Below are positions 1-7,881 of a stretch of DNA of 32,271 nt, in pieces (positions within the stretch are counted from its first letter, which is position 1; the number at the start of each line of letters is the position of its first letter). Position numbers and translations under genes: made by a program. The notes under the pieces were generated by a model, which saw nothing but the letters and a program-made list of their open reading frames with translations, was not told where the DNA came from and did no database searches. This DNA is from a marine actinobacterium MedAcidi-G1 (GTDB lineage Bacteria; Actinomycetota; Acidimicrobiia; Acidimicrobiales; MedAcidi-G1), in contig JUEM01000002.1 of NCBI GenBank assembly GCA_000817085.1, positions 88,809-121,079 on the forward strand. The letters are read 5' to 3'.

Positions 1-95
1 AAAAACCTGCAGCTAAAAAACCTGCAGCTAAAAAACCTGCAGCTAAAAAACCTGCAGCTAAAAAACCTGCAGCTAAAAAACCTGCAGCTAAAAAA
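1..95 (+). repeat. Perfect 15-bp tandem repeat (six copies plus 5 nt)
   Basis: The unit AAAAACCTGCAGCTA occurs six times without a single mismatch (1-90), followed by the first five bases of a seventh copy. The array continues off the left edge. It lies in frame inside the DksA-like gene and encodes KPAAK. Each unit contains a CTGCAG palindrome. Identical synonymous codons in every copy point to recent expansion by slippage or unequal recombination, so copy number may vary between strains. Confidence 0.97.
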
Positions 96-485
96 GTAGA
101 ACGCAAACGTAAATTTGACAAGGCCTTTTTAGTTAAACAGAAGGAAGTATTAATAAAGGAACGCGCAAGTTATTTGGGCAGTGCTGAAACTCTTGAAGCA
201 GAAGCGGATCAGTTATTGGAATATAGAGATCCTGGTGATGTCCAGTTCGATGAAGAGTCAGGTAGAGGCGACACTCTAGCGGTAGAGCGAGATCTCGATC
301 TTGCTCTAAGCGCTCAAGCACGTGACGCTGTAGATGAAATCGATGCCGCACTTGAACGAATTAAAAATGGATCATACGGAGTTTGCAAGACTTCAGGCGA
401 AGATATTCCTAAGGCTAGACTCGAAGCGATCCCATGGGCTTCAGAAAGAGTTGAATACAAAGCTGGAGGTTTAGGTCGGCGCTGA
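3..485 (+). CDS. DksA/TraR-like regulator with lysine-rich KPAAK tail (5' truncated)
   Basis: The frame is open from the window edge to the TGA at 483-485, so the true start lies upstream. The visible part begins with at least six KPAAK pentapeptides, then a basic linker, an acidic coiled-coil-like segment and a C-terminal DksA-type block (GVCKTSGEDIP, then ARLEAIPWA). DksA/TraR proteins bind the RNA polymerase secondary channel. Actinobacterial relatives often carry long Lys/Ala/Pro extensions resembling histone H1 tails, which could give non-specific DNA binding; that is inference. Only one of the four expected zinc-ligand cysteines is visible: the second position is Ser and the final pair is replaced by ASERVEYK. 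The zinc finger is therefore degenerate and the fold is probably held without metal. It lies 13 nt before lspA, as in other actinobacteria from memory. Confidence 0.85.
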   Translation, partial: KPAAKKPAAKKPAAKKPAAKKPAAKKPAAKKVERKRKFDKAFLVKQKEVLIKERASYLGSAETLEAEADQLLEYRDPGDVQFDEESGRGDTLAVERDLDLALSAQARDAVDEIDAALERIKNGSYGVCKTSGEDIPKARLEAIPWASERVEYKAGGLGRR

Positions 486-498
486 AAGGCAGTTGGTA

Positions 499-960
499 AT
501 GGAAATTAGAAAATCTCTAACTGTAGTTATTTTAGCAACTCTTATTCTTGACCAACTAAGCAAGTGGTTTGCCTTAGAACATTTATCAAATGGGCGAGTT
601 GTCGAGCTGTTTTGGACCCTTCAAATGCGTTTAGTGCGTAATGCGGGAATCTCTTTTGGCAAGGCTAGCAACTTGGGACAACTGGTATCAGTTGTTGTTT
701 TCCTTGTCATTGTTGTTTTGCTCAAAGTAGCAGTGAATGCAGAAAATCGACGAATAGCGATTCTCTATGGCTTGATAATTGGAGGAGCGTTAGGCAATTT
801 TACAGATCGCATTTTCCGCTCTTCCGATGGTTTCCTGAAAGGCGAAGTAGTAGATTTTATCGACTTTCAATGGTGGCCTGTTTTTAATATTGCGGACTCG
901 GCAGTAGTCATTGGATGTTTATTATTTGCAGTAAATGGATTGCGTTTTGAACGAGTTTAA
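499..960 (+). CDS. lspA: Lipoprotein signal peptidase (signal peptidase II)
   Basis: Inner-membrane aspartyl protease that removes the signal peptide from diacylglyceryl-modified prolipoproteins. The 153-residue protein has four hydrophobic segments, around residues 5-22, 60-80, 84-101 and 130-147, as expected for LspA. The family motifs are all present: DQLSK near 18-22, RNAGISFG near 47-54, GNFTDR with catalytic Asp103, and FNIADS with catalytic Asp133. I start it at ATG 499; a TTG lies two codons upstream, but nothing favours it. It follows the DksA-like gene by 13 nt and overlaps the start of rluD by 26 nt, so the three are probably one transcript. Confidence 0.95.
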   Translation: MEIRKSLTVVILATLILDQLSKWFALEHLSNGRVVELFWTLQMRLVRNAGISFGKASNLGQLVSVVVFLVIVVLLKVAVNAENRRIAILYGLIIGGALGNFTDRIFRSSDGFLKGEVVDFIDFQWWPVFNIADSAVVIGCLLFAVNGLRFERV

Positions 961-1879
961 TGAAGTCGTTCCTGATTCATTGGAAGGTGAAAGGCTTGAC
1001 CGCTTAATTGCATTTATTGGAAGTGTAAGTAGAAGTGAGGCGTCAAGCTTAATTAGAAATGGTCGGGTCGTAGTCAATGACAAAGAGGTCACGCGTCCCT
1101 CATTTAAAGTTTCTATAGGGAATCGTATTGAGTTTTCTGTGAGCGATCATCAAGAGAAAGTAGAGATTGAAGCAGATTCTTCTATAGATTTTAAAGTGAT
1201 CACTTCAGACGTTGATTTCTTTGTAATTGATAAGCCGGCTGGCTTGGTGGTACACCCTGGGGCTGGAAACTCTTCAGGAACTTTGGTTAATGGGCTTTTA
1301 GCGATAAGTCCAGAGATTAGAGATATAGGTGAAAAAAATAGGCCTGGTGTCGTGCATCGCCTAGATAAAGGCACTTCGGGACTTTTACTTGCTGCGAAGA
1401 CAGATCTTGGATATCAATTTTTTGTTGATCAGTTATCACAACACAAAATAAAAAGGGTGTATAAGGCTTTGGTCTGGGGAGTCCTAGACGGCCCTGAAGG
1501 AATTATTGATGCCCCCATTGGTAGATCAAGCAAAAATAGGAAAAAAATGGCCATCGTGTCTAATGGTAAACGCGCAAAAACCACATATCGAGTAAGTGAG
1601 AGTTGGGCTTCTTCAAACGTTTCCTTATTGGAGTTAGAACTTGAAACTGGCAGGACTCACCAGATACGAGTTCATCTTTCTTCTATTGGTAACCCAGTTG
1701 TCGGAGATGAGATTTACGGGGTTAATAGAAATAATTTAGCTCTTAAAAGACAGTTTTTACATGCGCATAAACTGTGTTTCGAACATCCGCGCACCGGAAG
1801 TACCTGCGAATTTGAGTCTCCTCTGCCTGAAGACTTGAAAAACGTATTGGCAACTCTAGATGAGAATGAGTTCGATTAA
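935..1879 (+). CDS. rluD: RluA/RluD-family 23S rRNA pseudouridine synthase
   Basis: Isomerises specific uridines to pseudouridine in large-subunit rRNA. Residues about 16-70 form an S4 RNA-binding domain (LEGERLDRLIAF, later IRNGRVVVNDKEV). The catalytic motif HRLDKGTSG is complete, with catalytic Asp144, and GRTHQIRVH follows near the C-terminus. The length of 314 residues is normal for RluD-type enzymes with the S4 domain. The ATG at 935 lies inside the end of lspA; a TTG at 947 is an alternative that would shorten the overlap. Family assignment is firm, but RluD as opposed to another RluA-family specificity cannot be settled from sequence alone. Confidence 0.92.
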   Translation: MDCVLNEFNEVVPDSLEGERLDRLIAFIGSVSRSEASSLIRNGRVVVNDKEVTRPSFKVSIGNRIEFSVSDHQEKVEIEADSSIDFKVITSDVDFFVIDKPAGLVVHPGAGNSSGTLVNGLLAISPEIRDIGEKNRPGVVHRLDKGTSGLLLAAKTDLGYQFFVDQLSQHKIKRVYKALVWGVLDGPEGIIDAPIGRSSKNRKKMAIVSNGKRAKTTYRVSESWASSNVSLLELELETGRTHQIRVHLSSIGNPVVGDEIYGVNRNNLALKRQFLHAHKLCFEHPRTGSTCEFESPLPEDLKNVLATLDENEFD

Positions 1880-1921
1880 TTTGATAGCAGTTTTAGCCGA
1901 GTCGAGTTACTTTTAATACAC

Positions 1922-3007
1922 ATGGAACCTGTATTACCTGATTATTCGGACTGTTGCGTTAGTAAATTAGTCCCTGCATTGCTGGGCGTGTCAGACATTC
2001 CTTCATGTTTTTCAGAAGATATTTTTCTGGCAAAGAGTATTGTGCTTTTAGTTCTTGATGGACTGGGATGGGAACAGTTTCGAGATAACAAGAAACTTTT
2101 TCCAGCTCTATCTGAGTTTTCTGGAGATCTAATAACCACCGTTGCTCCTAGCACTACGGCAACTGCTTTAACCTCTATAACTACTGGCGTGCCTCCCGGT
2201 GAGCATGGAATAGTGGGATATAGAATATCTATTGAAGGAGGAATTTTAAATTCTTTGAGATGGTCAACAGGAAACAGTGCCGATAGGCCTGATCCCTACC
2301 AATTTCAATTGATGCCTGTTTTCGATAATCAGCAGCCAAAGGTAGTTAGTTCTGCCGAACATAAAGGATCGGGCTTTTCGAATGCCCATTTGAGGGATAC
2401 TAGATTTTCGGGTTACAAGAATCGAAGTCAATTGGTCGAACTGATTGTCGATTCTGTAAATACTTCCGAGCCTTTTGTTTACGCTTATTGGGACGGAGTA
2501 GATCGGGTAGCTCACGAGTTTGGTTTTACTGATAGGTACTTTAGCGAACTTACAGAATGTGACCAGATGATTGCAGAACTGTTGCAGCGCTTACCATCAA
2601 ACGTAGCTTTGGTAGTGACTGCAGATCATGGCCAGGTGGAGGTAGAGGATCGAATGATAGGACTCACAAGAGATCTAAATGATCTTGTTTCGAAGCAAAG
2701 CGGGGAAGCAAGATTTCGTTGGTTGCATGCTTTACCGGGGATGGAAGAGGATTTAATTCAGGCGTCAAAAGAAACATTTGAAAATTCAGCGTGGGTCATG
2801 TCCCAGAAAGAGATCTTAGAAGCTGGTTTTTTGGGGCCTTTAGTGAGTGGAACAGTTAGAGGGCGTTTGGGAGATGTTGCGTTGCTGGCGCGTGAAAAAA
2901 TAGGATTCATTGACCCCGCTGAAAAGATGCCTTTTGAACTCATTACAAGGCACGGTTCTTTAACTAAAGAGGAAATGCACGTCCCTCTTTTGTCTGCTGT
3001 CACCTGA
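1922..3007 (+). CDS. Alkaline-phosphatase-superfamily phosphodiesterase/nucleotide pyrophosphatase
   Basis: Metal-dependent hydrolase of the type I phosphodiesterase/nucleotide pyrophosphatase (NPP) group. Metal-site elements occur in the expected order: LVLDGLGW with Asp46; APSTTATALTS with a candidate nucleophile Thr78 or Thr79, followed by TTGVPPGEHGI; YWDGVDRVAHEFG with Asp and His ligands; VTADHGQ with the Asp-His pair; and a late RHGSLTKEEMHVP. There is no convincing signal peptide, so it is probably cytoplasmic. The ATG at 1922 has no clear Shine-Dalgarno sequence and lies 42 nt after rluD. Substrate is unknown. Actinobacterial genomes often have such a gene beside DNA-repair or replication genes, but I cannot give it a specific role. 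Confidence 0.85.
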   Translation: MEPVLPDYSDCCVSKLVPALLGVSDIPSCFSEDIFLAKSIVLLVLDGLGWEQFRDNKKLFPALSEFSGDLITTVAPSTTATALTSITTGVPPGEHGIVGYRISIEGGILNSLRWSTGNSADRPDPYQFQLMPVFDNQQPKVVSSAEHKGSGFSNAHLRDTRFSGYKNRSQLVELIVDSVNTSEPFVYAYWDGVDRVAHEFGFTDRYFSELTECDQMIAELLQRLPSNVALVVTADHGQVEVEDRMIGLTRDLNDLVSKQSGEARFRWLHALPGMEEDLIQASKETFENSAWVMSQKEILEAGFLGPLVSGTVRGRLGDVALLAREKIGFIDPAEKMPFELITRHGSLTKEEMHVPLLSAVT

Positions 3008-3049
3008 TTTAGTTTATTAGCATAAAGTCGTGATTGAATAAGGAGAAAA

Positions 3050-3520
3050 ATGACAGAACCTGTAGAACCTGAAATTCTTACTGAAGAAACAGAAGAGAGA
3101 CAGAGCGAATTCGTTGAGGAGCCCGCGAAGGTTGTTCGTGTCGGAACAATGATGCGTCAACTCCTTGAAGAAGTTAAATCTTCTCCTCTGGACGACCAAA
3201 GTAGGGAAAGACTGAAAGAGATATATCAATCTTCCATTACGGAGTTGGGTTCTGCATTGTCTGATGATTTAAGAGAAGAACTTAACAGGCTTGCTTCTCC
3301 TTTTGGTTCTGATGCTTCACCCAGCAACGATGAACTTCGCATAGCCCAAGCTCAACTGGTTGGATGGTTGGAAGGTTTGATTCAAGGGATTCAGGCGGCG
3401 GTGTTTGCTCATCAATTTATGAATACTTCACAGATTGGGGACTCTCAACCTGGAATGCTCAACCCAGCTGGGGGAGAGAAATCTGATTTAAGTGAAGACA
3501 GACCGGGAAATTATTTGTAG
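3050..3520 (+). CDS. bpa: Bacterial proteasome activator Bpa (PafE)
   Basis: ATP-independent ring-forming activator of the actinobacterial 20S proteasome. The 156-residue protein resembles mycobacterial Bpa closely, as I remember that sequence: EEPAKVVRVGTMMRQLLEEV, then SSPLDDQSRERL, then a helical core with ELRIAQAQLVGWLEGL. The acidic N-terminus (about residues 1-27) and flexible tail are also typical. The tail ends in GNYL, where mycobacterial Bpa ends in GQYL, the motif that docks into the proteasome alpha ring. The ATG is preceded by a strong AAGGAG Shine-Dalgarno at about 3040-3045. The gene ends five bases before dnaE, so the two are probably co-transcribed. Its presence implies that the organism has a proteasome, although prcA/prcB are not in this window. 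Confidence 0.93.
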   Translation: MTEPVEPEILTEETEERQSEFVEEPAKVVRVGTMMRQLLEEVKSSPLDDQSRERLKEIYQSSITELGSALSDDLREELNRLASPFGSDASPSNDELRIAQAQLVGWLEGLIQGIQAAVFAHQFMNTSQIGDSQPGMLNPAGGEKSDLSEDRPGNYL

Positions 3521-3525
3521 AACTT

Positions 3526-6500
3526 ATGTCTGCATCCTTCACTCATCTTCATGTCCACACAGAGTATTCACTTCTAGATGGAGCTGCCCGCGTTGGAGAG
3601 TTGGTTAAAGCCGCATCAGATGATGGTCAGAGAGCGTTAGGAATAACTGATCATGGGAATATGTATGGTGTTTTAGATTTTTATCGCGCATGTAGAGATC
3701 ACGGTGTCAAGCCGATAATCGGCACTGAAGCCTATATGGCACACGAAACTCGTTTTGAACGTTTTTCTCGCAGAGGCCGGATGGATGACTCCGGGGGTGA
3801 AACGGATACCGGGCAAAAAATCATGTACCACTTGACTCTTCTAGCTGAAAATAACGTCGGCTACAAAAATATGATCCAGCTAGCTAGTAGAGCCTTTTTG
3901 GAAGGTTATTATTATAAGCCCCGAGTTGACTGGGAAATTCTCAACGATCACAGCGAGGGAATCATCGCTACCACTGGCTGTTTGGGAGGTCACGTCTTGC
4001 AGTCGCTATTGCGAGATGATTTTCAGGGTGCCTTAGATAAGGCTGGTCGACTTCAAGAGATATTTGGACGAGGTAATTTATTTGTCGAACTTCAAGACCA
4101 AGGTTTACCAGAGCAGATTAGGACAAATCCGAGTTTAGTTAAAATAGCAAACCAGATAGGAGCTCCGCTTGTTGCTACCAATGACTCTCATTACGTAAAT
4201 CAAGAGGACTCTCATTCCCATGACGCATTATTGTGTGTTCAGACTGGGTGTGTAATGAGTGACCCTAACCGTTTTAAATTTCACGGCGATCAACATTATC
4301 TTAAATCCGCAAATGAGATGAGACGTATCTTCAGAGAAATACCAGAGGCTTGTGACAATACACTCGTTATAGCTGAGCGGTGCGATATAGAAATTGAGTT
4401 TGGAAACCCACAATTGCCAGATTTTCCTTTGCCTGCCGGATTTGATTCTGCTGATTCTTTTCTTTCGCACTTGACTCTAAAAGGAGCAAAAGAGCGTTGG
4501 GGCGATCCATTGACAGATGAAATTTCTGACCGAATTGTGTATGAGCTTAGAACAATTAGCGACATGGGCTTTTCAGCTTATTTTTTAATTACCTGGGATT
4601 TAATACGCTACGCACGCGAAAGAGGGATAAGAGTGGGCCCGGGGAGAGGTAGCGCTGCGGGATGTGCAGTTGCTTTTTCTTTAGGCATTACCGACTTGGA
4701 TCCGATCAAATACGATTTACTTTTTGAGAGATTTCTCAATCCAGATCGGATAAGTATGCCCGATATAGATATGGATTTTGATTCTCGATATAGGGATGAG
4801 TTGATTCGGTATGCCGCAGATAAATATGGCCGAGATCACGTAGCTCAAATAGTTACTTTCTCTCAAATTAAAGCAAGGGCAGCAGTTCGCGATGCTGCAA
4901 GAGTGTTAGGTCACCCTTATGCAATTGGCGATCGAATTGCAAAAGCAATGCCCCCTCTAGTTTTAGGTCGCGACACTCCAATATCAGCGTGTATGGAGGA
5001 AATAGATGGCTACAGCGATGGTTATAAAATGGCTGCAGATTTGAGAGGTATGTATTCTGCAGATCCTGATGTGAAGCAAATAGTCGATGTAGCTCGTGGA
5101 CTTGAAGGGCTTAGGCGGCAAGACGGAATTCATGCAGCAGCAGTTGTGATTACGAAAGATCCCCTTACTGACTACTTGCCAATTCAAAGAAAGCCTGAGT
5201 CGGGACAGGACCCAGAAGATGCGCCAATAGTTACTCAATATGACATGCATGGGGTAGAAGATCTTGGACTTTTGAAAATGGATTTTTTGGGTTTGAGGAA
5301 TTTGGACGTTATTACCGACACTCTTATTTTGATTAAATCAACACGAGATTTCGACCTGGACATCGACAGAGTTGATTTAGACGACAAAGAAACTTTTCGA
5401 ATGCTTTCTAGAGGAGATTCGATAGGTGTATTTCAATTGGAGTCAGGACCCATTAGGAGTTTAATGCGTTCATTGCATCCGACTTCATTTGATGACGTGG
5501 CTGCACTCGTTGCTCTTTATCGTCCAGGACCAATGGCAGCAAATATGCATAATGATTTTGCTGATAGAAAAAATGGTCGTAAAAGTGTCACCTATTTCCA
5601 TGAAGACGCTGAGTCTCTCCTGAGCGACACGTATGGATTGATGATTTATCAAGAGTCAGTTATGAGAGTGGCACAGAAATTTGCTGGGTATTCCCTCGCT
5701 CAAGCTGACAACTTAAGAAAAGCATGTGGAAAAAAAGATCGTGCTCTAATGAAGAAAGAAAAAGCAGGATTTTTAGCTGGTTGCGATAAAACGGGTTACG
5801 ACGCTTCTTTAGCAGAAGAACTCTTTGAGATCATAGAGCAATTTGCAGATTATGCATTTAATAAAAGTCATTCATACGGCTATGGGTTTGTTGCTTATCA
5901 AACTGCTTTTTTGAAGGCTAATTACCCTGTTGAATATTTGGCAGCTTTGCTGACGAGTGTTAAATCAAATCTAGACAAGGCAGCCATTTATTTAAATGAA
6001 TGTCGATTGCTTGGTATAGAGGTGACTGTTCCGGATGTGAATTCGGCGTTTAGTGCATTCGCACCTATTCCTGACTTAAGTCAGAATGGTGATAAGGGAA
6101 AGATTGTTTTTGGCCTTTCGGCTATTCGAAATGTGGGGGAGGGATTAGTTAATTTAATTGTTGAAGAACGGAATGAAAATGGTCCTTTTGAAGATTTTTA
6201 TGATTTCTTAGAACGTTGTCATACTTCAGTTTTGAATAAAAGAACAGTAGAGTCGCTCATCAAAGCTGGAGCTTTTGATATTTTTGGACACCCTCGACAG
6301 GGTTTACTGGAAGTATATGAAGAGCTTATAACTCTTACAGTTGCGCGTCGCAAGGAACATGATATGGGGGTGCTTTCCTTGTTTGGTGATGCGGAAGGTG
6401 AGCCAGTTTTTGACGAACGTTCTGAAATACCTAACGTGGAATTCGAAAAAGCCCAGAAATTAACTTTTGAAAAAGAAATGCTGGGTTTGTATGTATCTGA

Positions 6501-7068
6501 CCACCCGCTTAAGGGTTACGAGAATGCTTTGGCACGTAAAACAGATTCGAAAATTATTGAACTTCGTGAATTAGAGGATGGTGGGTTTTTTACTGCTGGG
6601 GGAGTGGTTACCAATCTTTCGAAGCGTTGGACTCGTCGCGGTGACTTGATGGCTACATTTGATCTTGAGGATTTAAGCTCTTCAATTGAAGTAATGGTTT
6701 TTCCAAAGTCAATGGCAGAGCACGGGCATAAGTTGCTTGACGACTCTGTACTCCTTGTCAAAGGTCGACTCGATTCAAGAGAGGATTCACCGAAGTTGAT
6801 TTGCTCAGAGTTGGAAACTTTCGAAACTTCGAATGATGATTCAGGGCAATCAATTCAAGTTTCTCTACCGCTTGAAAGAGTAGATGAGTCTACGATTTCT
6901 GAAATTAAGCAGCTTTTAAGTAATTATCCTGGAGATGTAAAAGTTTTCTTCCGTCTTGGTGATCGCCAATTACTAAGACTTTCTGATGATTTTTCTGTGG
7001 ATCCAAGTAACGGATTAATTGCGGAACTGCGCATTCTACTGGGCGTCGATTCGGTTTCTTTCATTTGA
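3526..7068 (+). CDS. dnaE: DNA polymerase III alpha subunit
   Basis: Replicative polymerase catalytic subunit, 1180 residues, normal for DnaE. The N-terminal PHP domain starts with HLHVHTEYSLLDG (residues 7-19) and includes TDHGNMYG, TGCLGGH and NDSHYV. Its metal-binding histidines look intact, so a proofreading PHP exonuclease, as in mycobacterial DnaE1, is possible. The palm has GPGRGSAAGC and PDIDMDFD with Asp413 and Asp415, and the third carboxylate is Asp586 in MDFLGLRNLD. Further on are QESVMRVAQ and the fingers region, LGLYVSDHPL near the tandem helix-hairpin-helix and beta-clamp region, and an OB-fold around residues 1025-1100. ATG 3526 follows bpa by five bases and has no obvious ribosome-binding site, which suggests coupling to bpa. 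Confidence 0.98.
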   Translation: MSASFTHLHVHTEYSLLDGAARVGELVKAASDDGQRALGITDHGNMYGVLDFYRACRDHGVKPIIGTEAYMAHETRFERFSRRGRMDDSGGETDTGQKIMYHLTLLAENNVGYKNMIQLASRAFLEGYYYKPRVDWEILNDHSEGIIATTGCLGGHVLQSLLRDDFQGALDKAGRLQEIFGRGNLFVELQDQGLPEQIRTNPSLVKIANQIGAPLVATNDSHYVNQEDSHSHDALLCVQTGCVMSDPNRFKFHGDQHYLKSANEMRRIFREIPEACDNTLVIAERCDIEIEFGNPQLPDFPLPAGFDSADSFLSHLTLKGAKERWGDPLTDEISDRIVYELRTISDMGFSAYFLITWDLIRYARERGIRVGPGRGSAAGCAVAFSLGITDLDPIKYDLLFERFLNPDRISMPDIDMDFDSRYRDELIRYAADKYGRDHVAQIVTFSQIKARAAVRDAARVLGHPYAIGDRIAKAMPPLVLGRDTPISACMEEIDGYSDGYKMAADLRGMYSADPDVKQIVDVARGLEGLRRQDGIHAAAVVITKDPLTDYLPIQRKPESGQDPEDAPIVTQYDMHGVEDLGLLKMDFLGLRNLDVITDTLILIKSTRDFDLDIDRVDLDDKETFRMLSRGDSIGVFQLESGPIRSLMRSLHPTSFDDVAALVALYRPGPMAANMHNDFADRKNGRKSVTYFHEDAESLLSDTYGLMIYQESVMRVAQKFAGYSLAQADNLRKACGKKDRALMKKEKAGFLAGCDKTGYDASLAEELFEIIEQFADYAFNKSHSYGYGFVAYQTAFLKANYPVEYLAALLTSVKSNLDKAAIYLNECRLLGIEVTVPDVNSAFSAFAPIPDLSQNGDKGKIVFGLSAIRNVGEGLVNLIVEERNENGPFEDFYDFLERCHTSVLNKRTVESLIKAGAFDIFGHPRQGLLEVYEELITLTVARRKEHDMGVLSLFGDAEGEPVFDERSEIPNVEFEKAQKLTFEKEMLGLYVSDHPLKGYENALARKTDSKIIELRELEDGGFFTAGGVVTNLSKRWTRRGDLMATFDLEDLSSSIEVMVFPKSMAEHGHKLLDDSVLLVKGRLDSREDSPKLICSELETFETSNDDSGQSIQVSLPLERVDESTISEIKQLLSNYPGDVKVFFRLGDRQLLRLSDDFSVDPSNGLIAELRILLGVDSVSFI

Positions 7069-7104
7069 TTTCTAAGAGTTGCAAGAAGTAACTAGTTGGG
7101 GTTG

Positions 7105-7170
7105 GGATACTGCTTAGTATCCGGCAGGATGAATGACCTGCTGATATTAGAAATCTTCGGCAGGTTTACT
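7105..7170 (+). other. Hairpin cluster with mutually exclusive stems after dnaE
   Basis: GGATAC (7105-7110) pairs with GTATCC (7117-7122). GCAGG (7124-7128) can pair with CCTGC (7137-7141), but that same CCTGC can instead pair with a second GCAGG (7160-7164), which is followed by a T-rich stretch (TTTACTTGTTTTT). The heptamer CGGCAGG is repeated at 7122-7128 and 7158-7164. This layout could act as a weak terminator or attenuator between dnaE and the next gene. The evidence is base pairing read by eye only. Confidence 0.35.
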
Positions 7171-7212
7171 TGTTTTTAGAGACTATTTATTTGAAACGGG
7201 GGCTTGGTTTCG

Positions 7213-7881
7213 GTGACTATAGAGGTCGAAACAAAAGATTGCAGCATGCTAGGTGATGCTGAACTTGAAGAGATGGCGGAACTTTGCGCCGAAGGTCCAA
7301 ATTCTTTTGGAATAGGATTAATTTCAAAACAAACTGAAGAATGGGTGTTGTGCACAACCACACGTGAAAATGGTCATTTGAAAGGTTTTTCCTTTTTTAC
7401 ACTTGAGAGAATTGGTGGAACTCCTAGTGTGATAATAGGTCTTTCCTCGATAAGTAGGACGAGCAAACGAGACACACTCTTAAAAGCAATTGTTACTGAA
7501 CATCTCCGTCGTGCAGTCCTAGCTTTCCCAGACGAAGATGTTGTCATGGGAGCAAGATTGAATGATCCTTCTGGCTTCGAAGCTTTTAAGTCTTTAACTG
7601 GAGTAGCGCCTGATCCTAATGTAAAAGAGACTGGCGAAGATCGCGCTTGGGGTAAGAGACTTGTGAAGCGTTACGGAATGTCTTCTCTCTCTTATGATGA
7701 GCACAAATTTATTGCAAAAGGATCTGAAGAAATGGCTTGCGTTATCGATCACGAGAGTCTTAAGCCTGAAAAGATAGATCCTGATGTTGCTGCCTTTTTC
7801 AAACCACTTAACTTGAAGCGTGGAGATGTTTTAATTGCGTACGGTTGGGCGATGGCTGAAGACCTCGAAAAGTTGGTCTAA
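7213..7881 (+). CDS. Hypothetical protein, possible GNAT-fold acetyltransferase
   Basis: A 222-residue soluble protein with no membrane segment or signal peptide. The stretch GFSFFTLERIGGTPSVIIGL has the beta-strand pattern of a GNAT core, and LRRAVLAFPDEDVVMGARL with DPSGFEAFKSL resembles the later GNAT helix-strand elements. I see no unmistakable acetyl-CoA pyrophosphate loop, so the fold call is tentative and the activity unknown. I start at GTG 7213 because GGGGG (7198-7202) lies ten bases upstream; TTG 7204 would be only one base from it. The next gene begins inside its 3' end or just after it, so the two are probably co-expressed. I believe similar proteins occur in Acidimicrobiia, but I have no named function for them. 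Confidence 0.75.
   Translation: MTIEVETKDCSMLGDAELEEMAELCAEGPNSFGIGLISKQTEEWVLCTTTRENGHLKGFSFFTLERIGGTPSVIIGLSSISRTSKRDTLLKAIVTEHLRRAVLAFPDEDVVMGARLNDPSGFEAFKSLTGVAPDPNVKETGEDRAWGKRLVKRYGMSSLSYDEHKFIAKGSEEMACVIDHESLKPEKIDPDVAAFFKPLNLKRGDVLIAYGWAMAEDLEKLV

Noticed and set aside
1-95. CRISPR array
   Set aside because: The 15-bp units are head to tail with no spacers and lie in frame inside a coding region.
3017-3229. Minus-strand ORF overlapping the bpa start
   Set aside because: Phe-rich composition caused by the complement of Glu/Lys codons of bpa; no ribosome-binding site and no neighbours on that strand.
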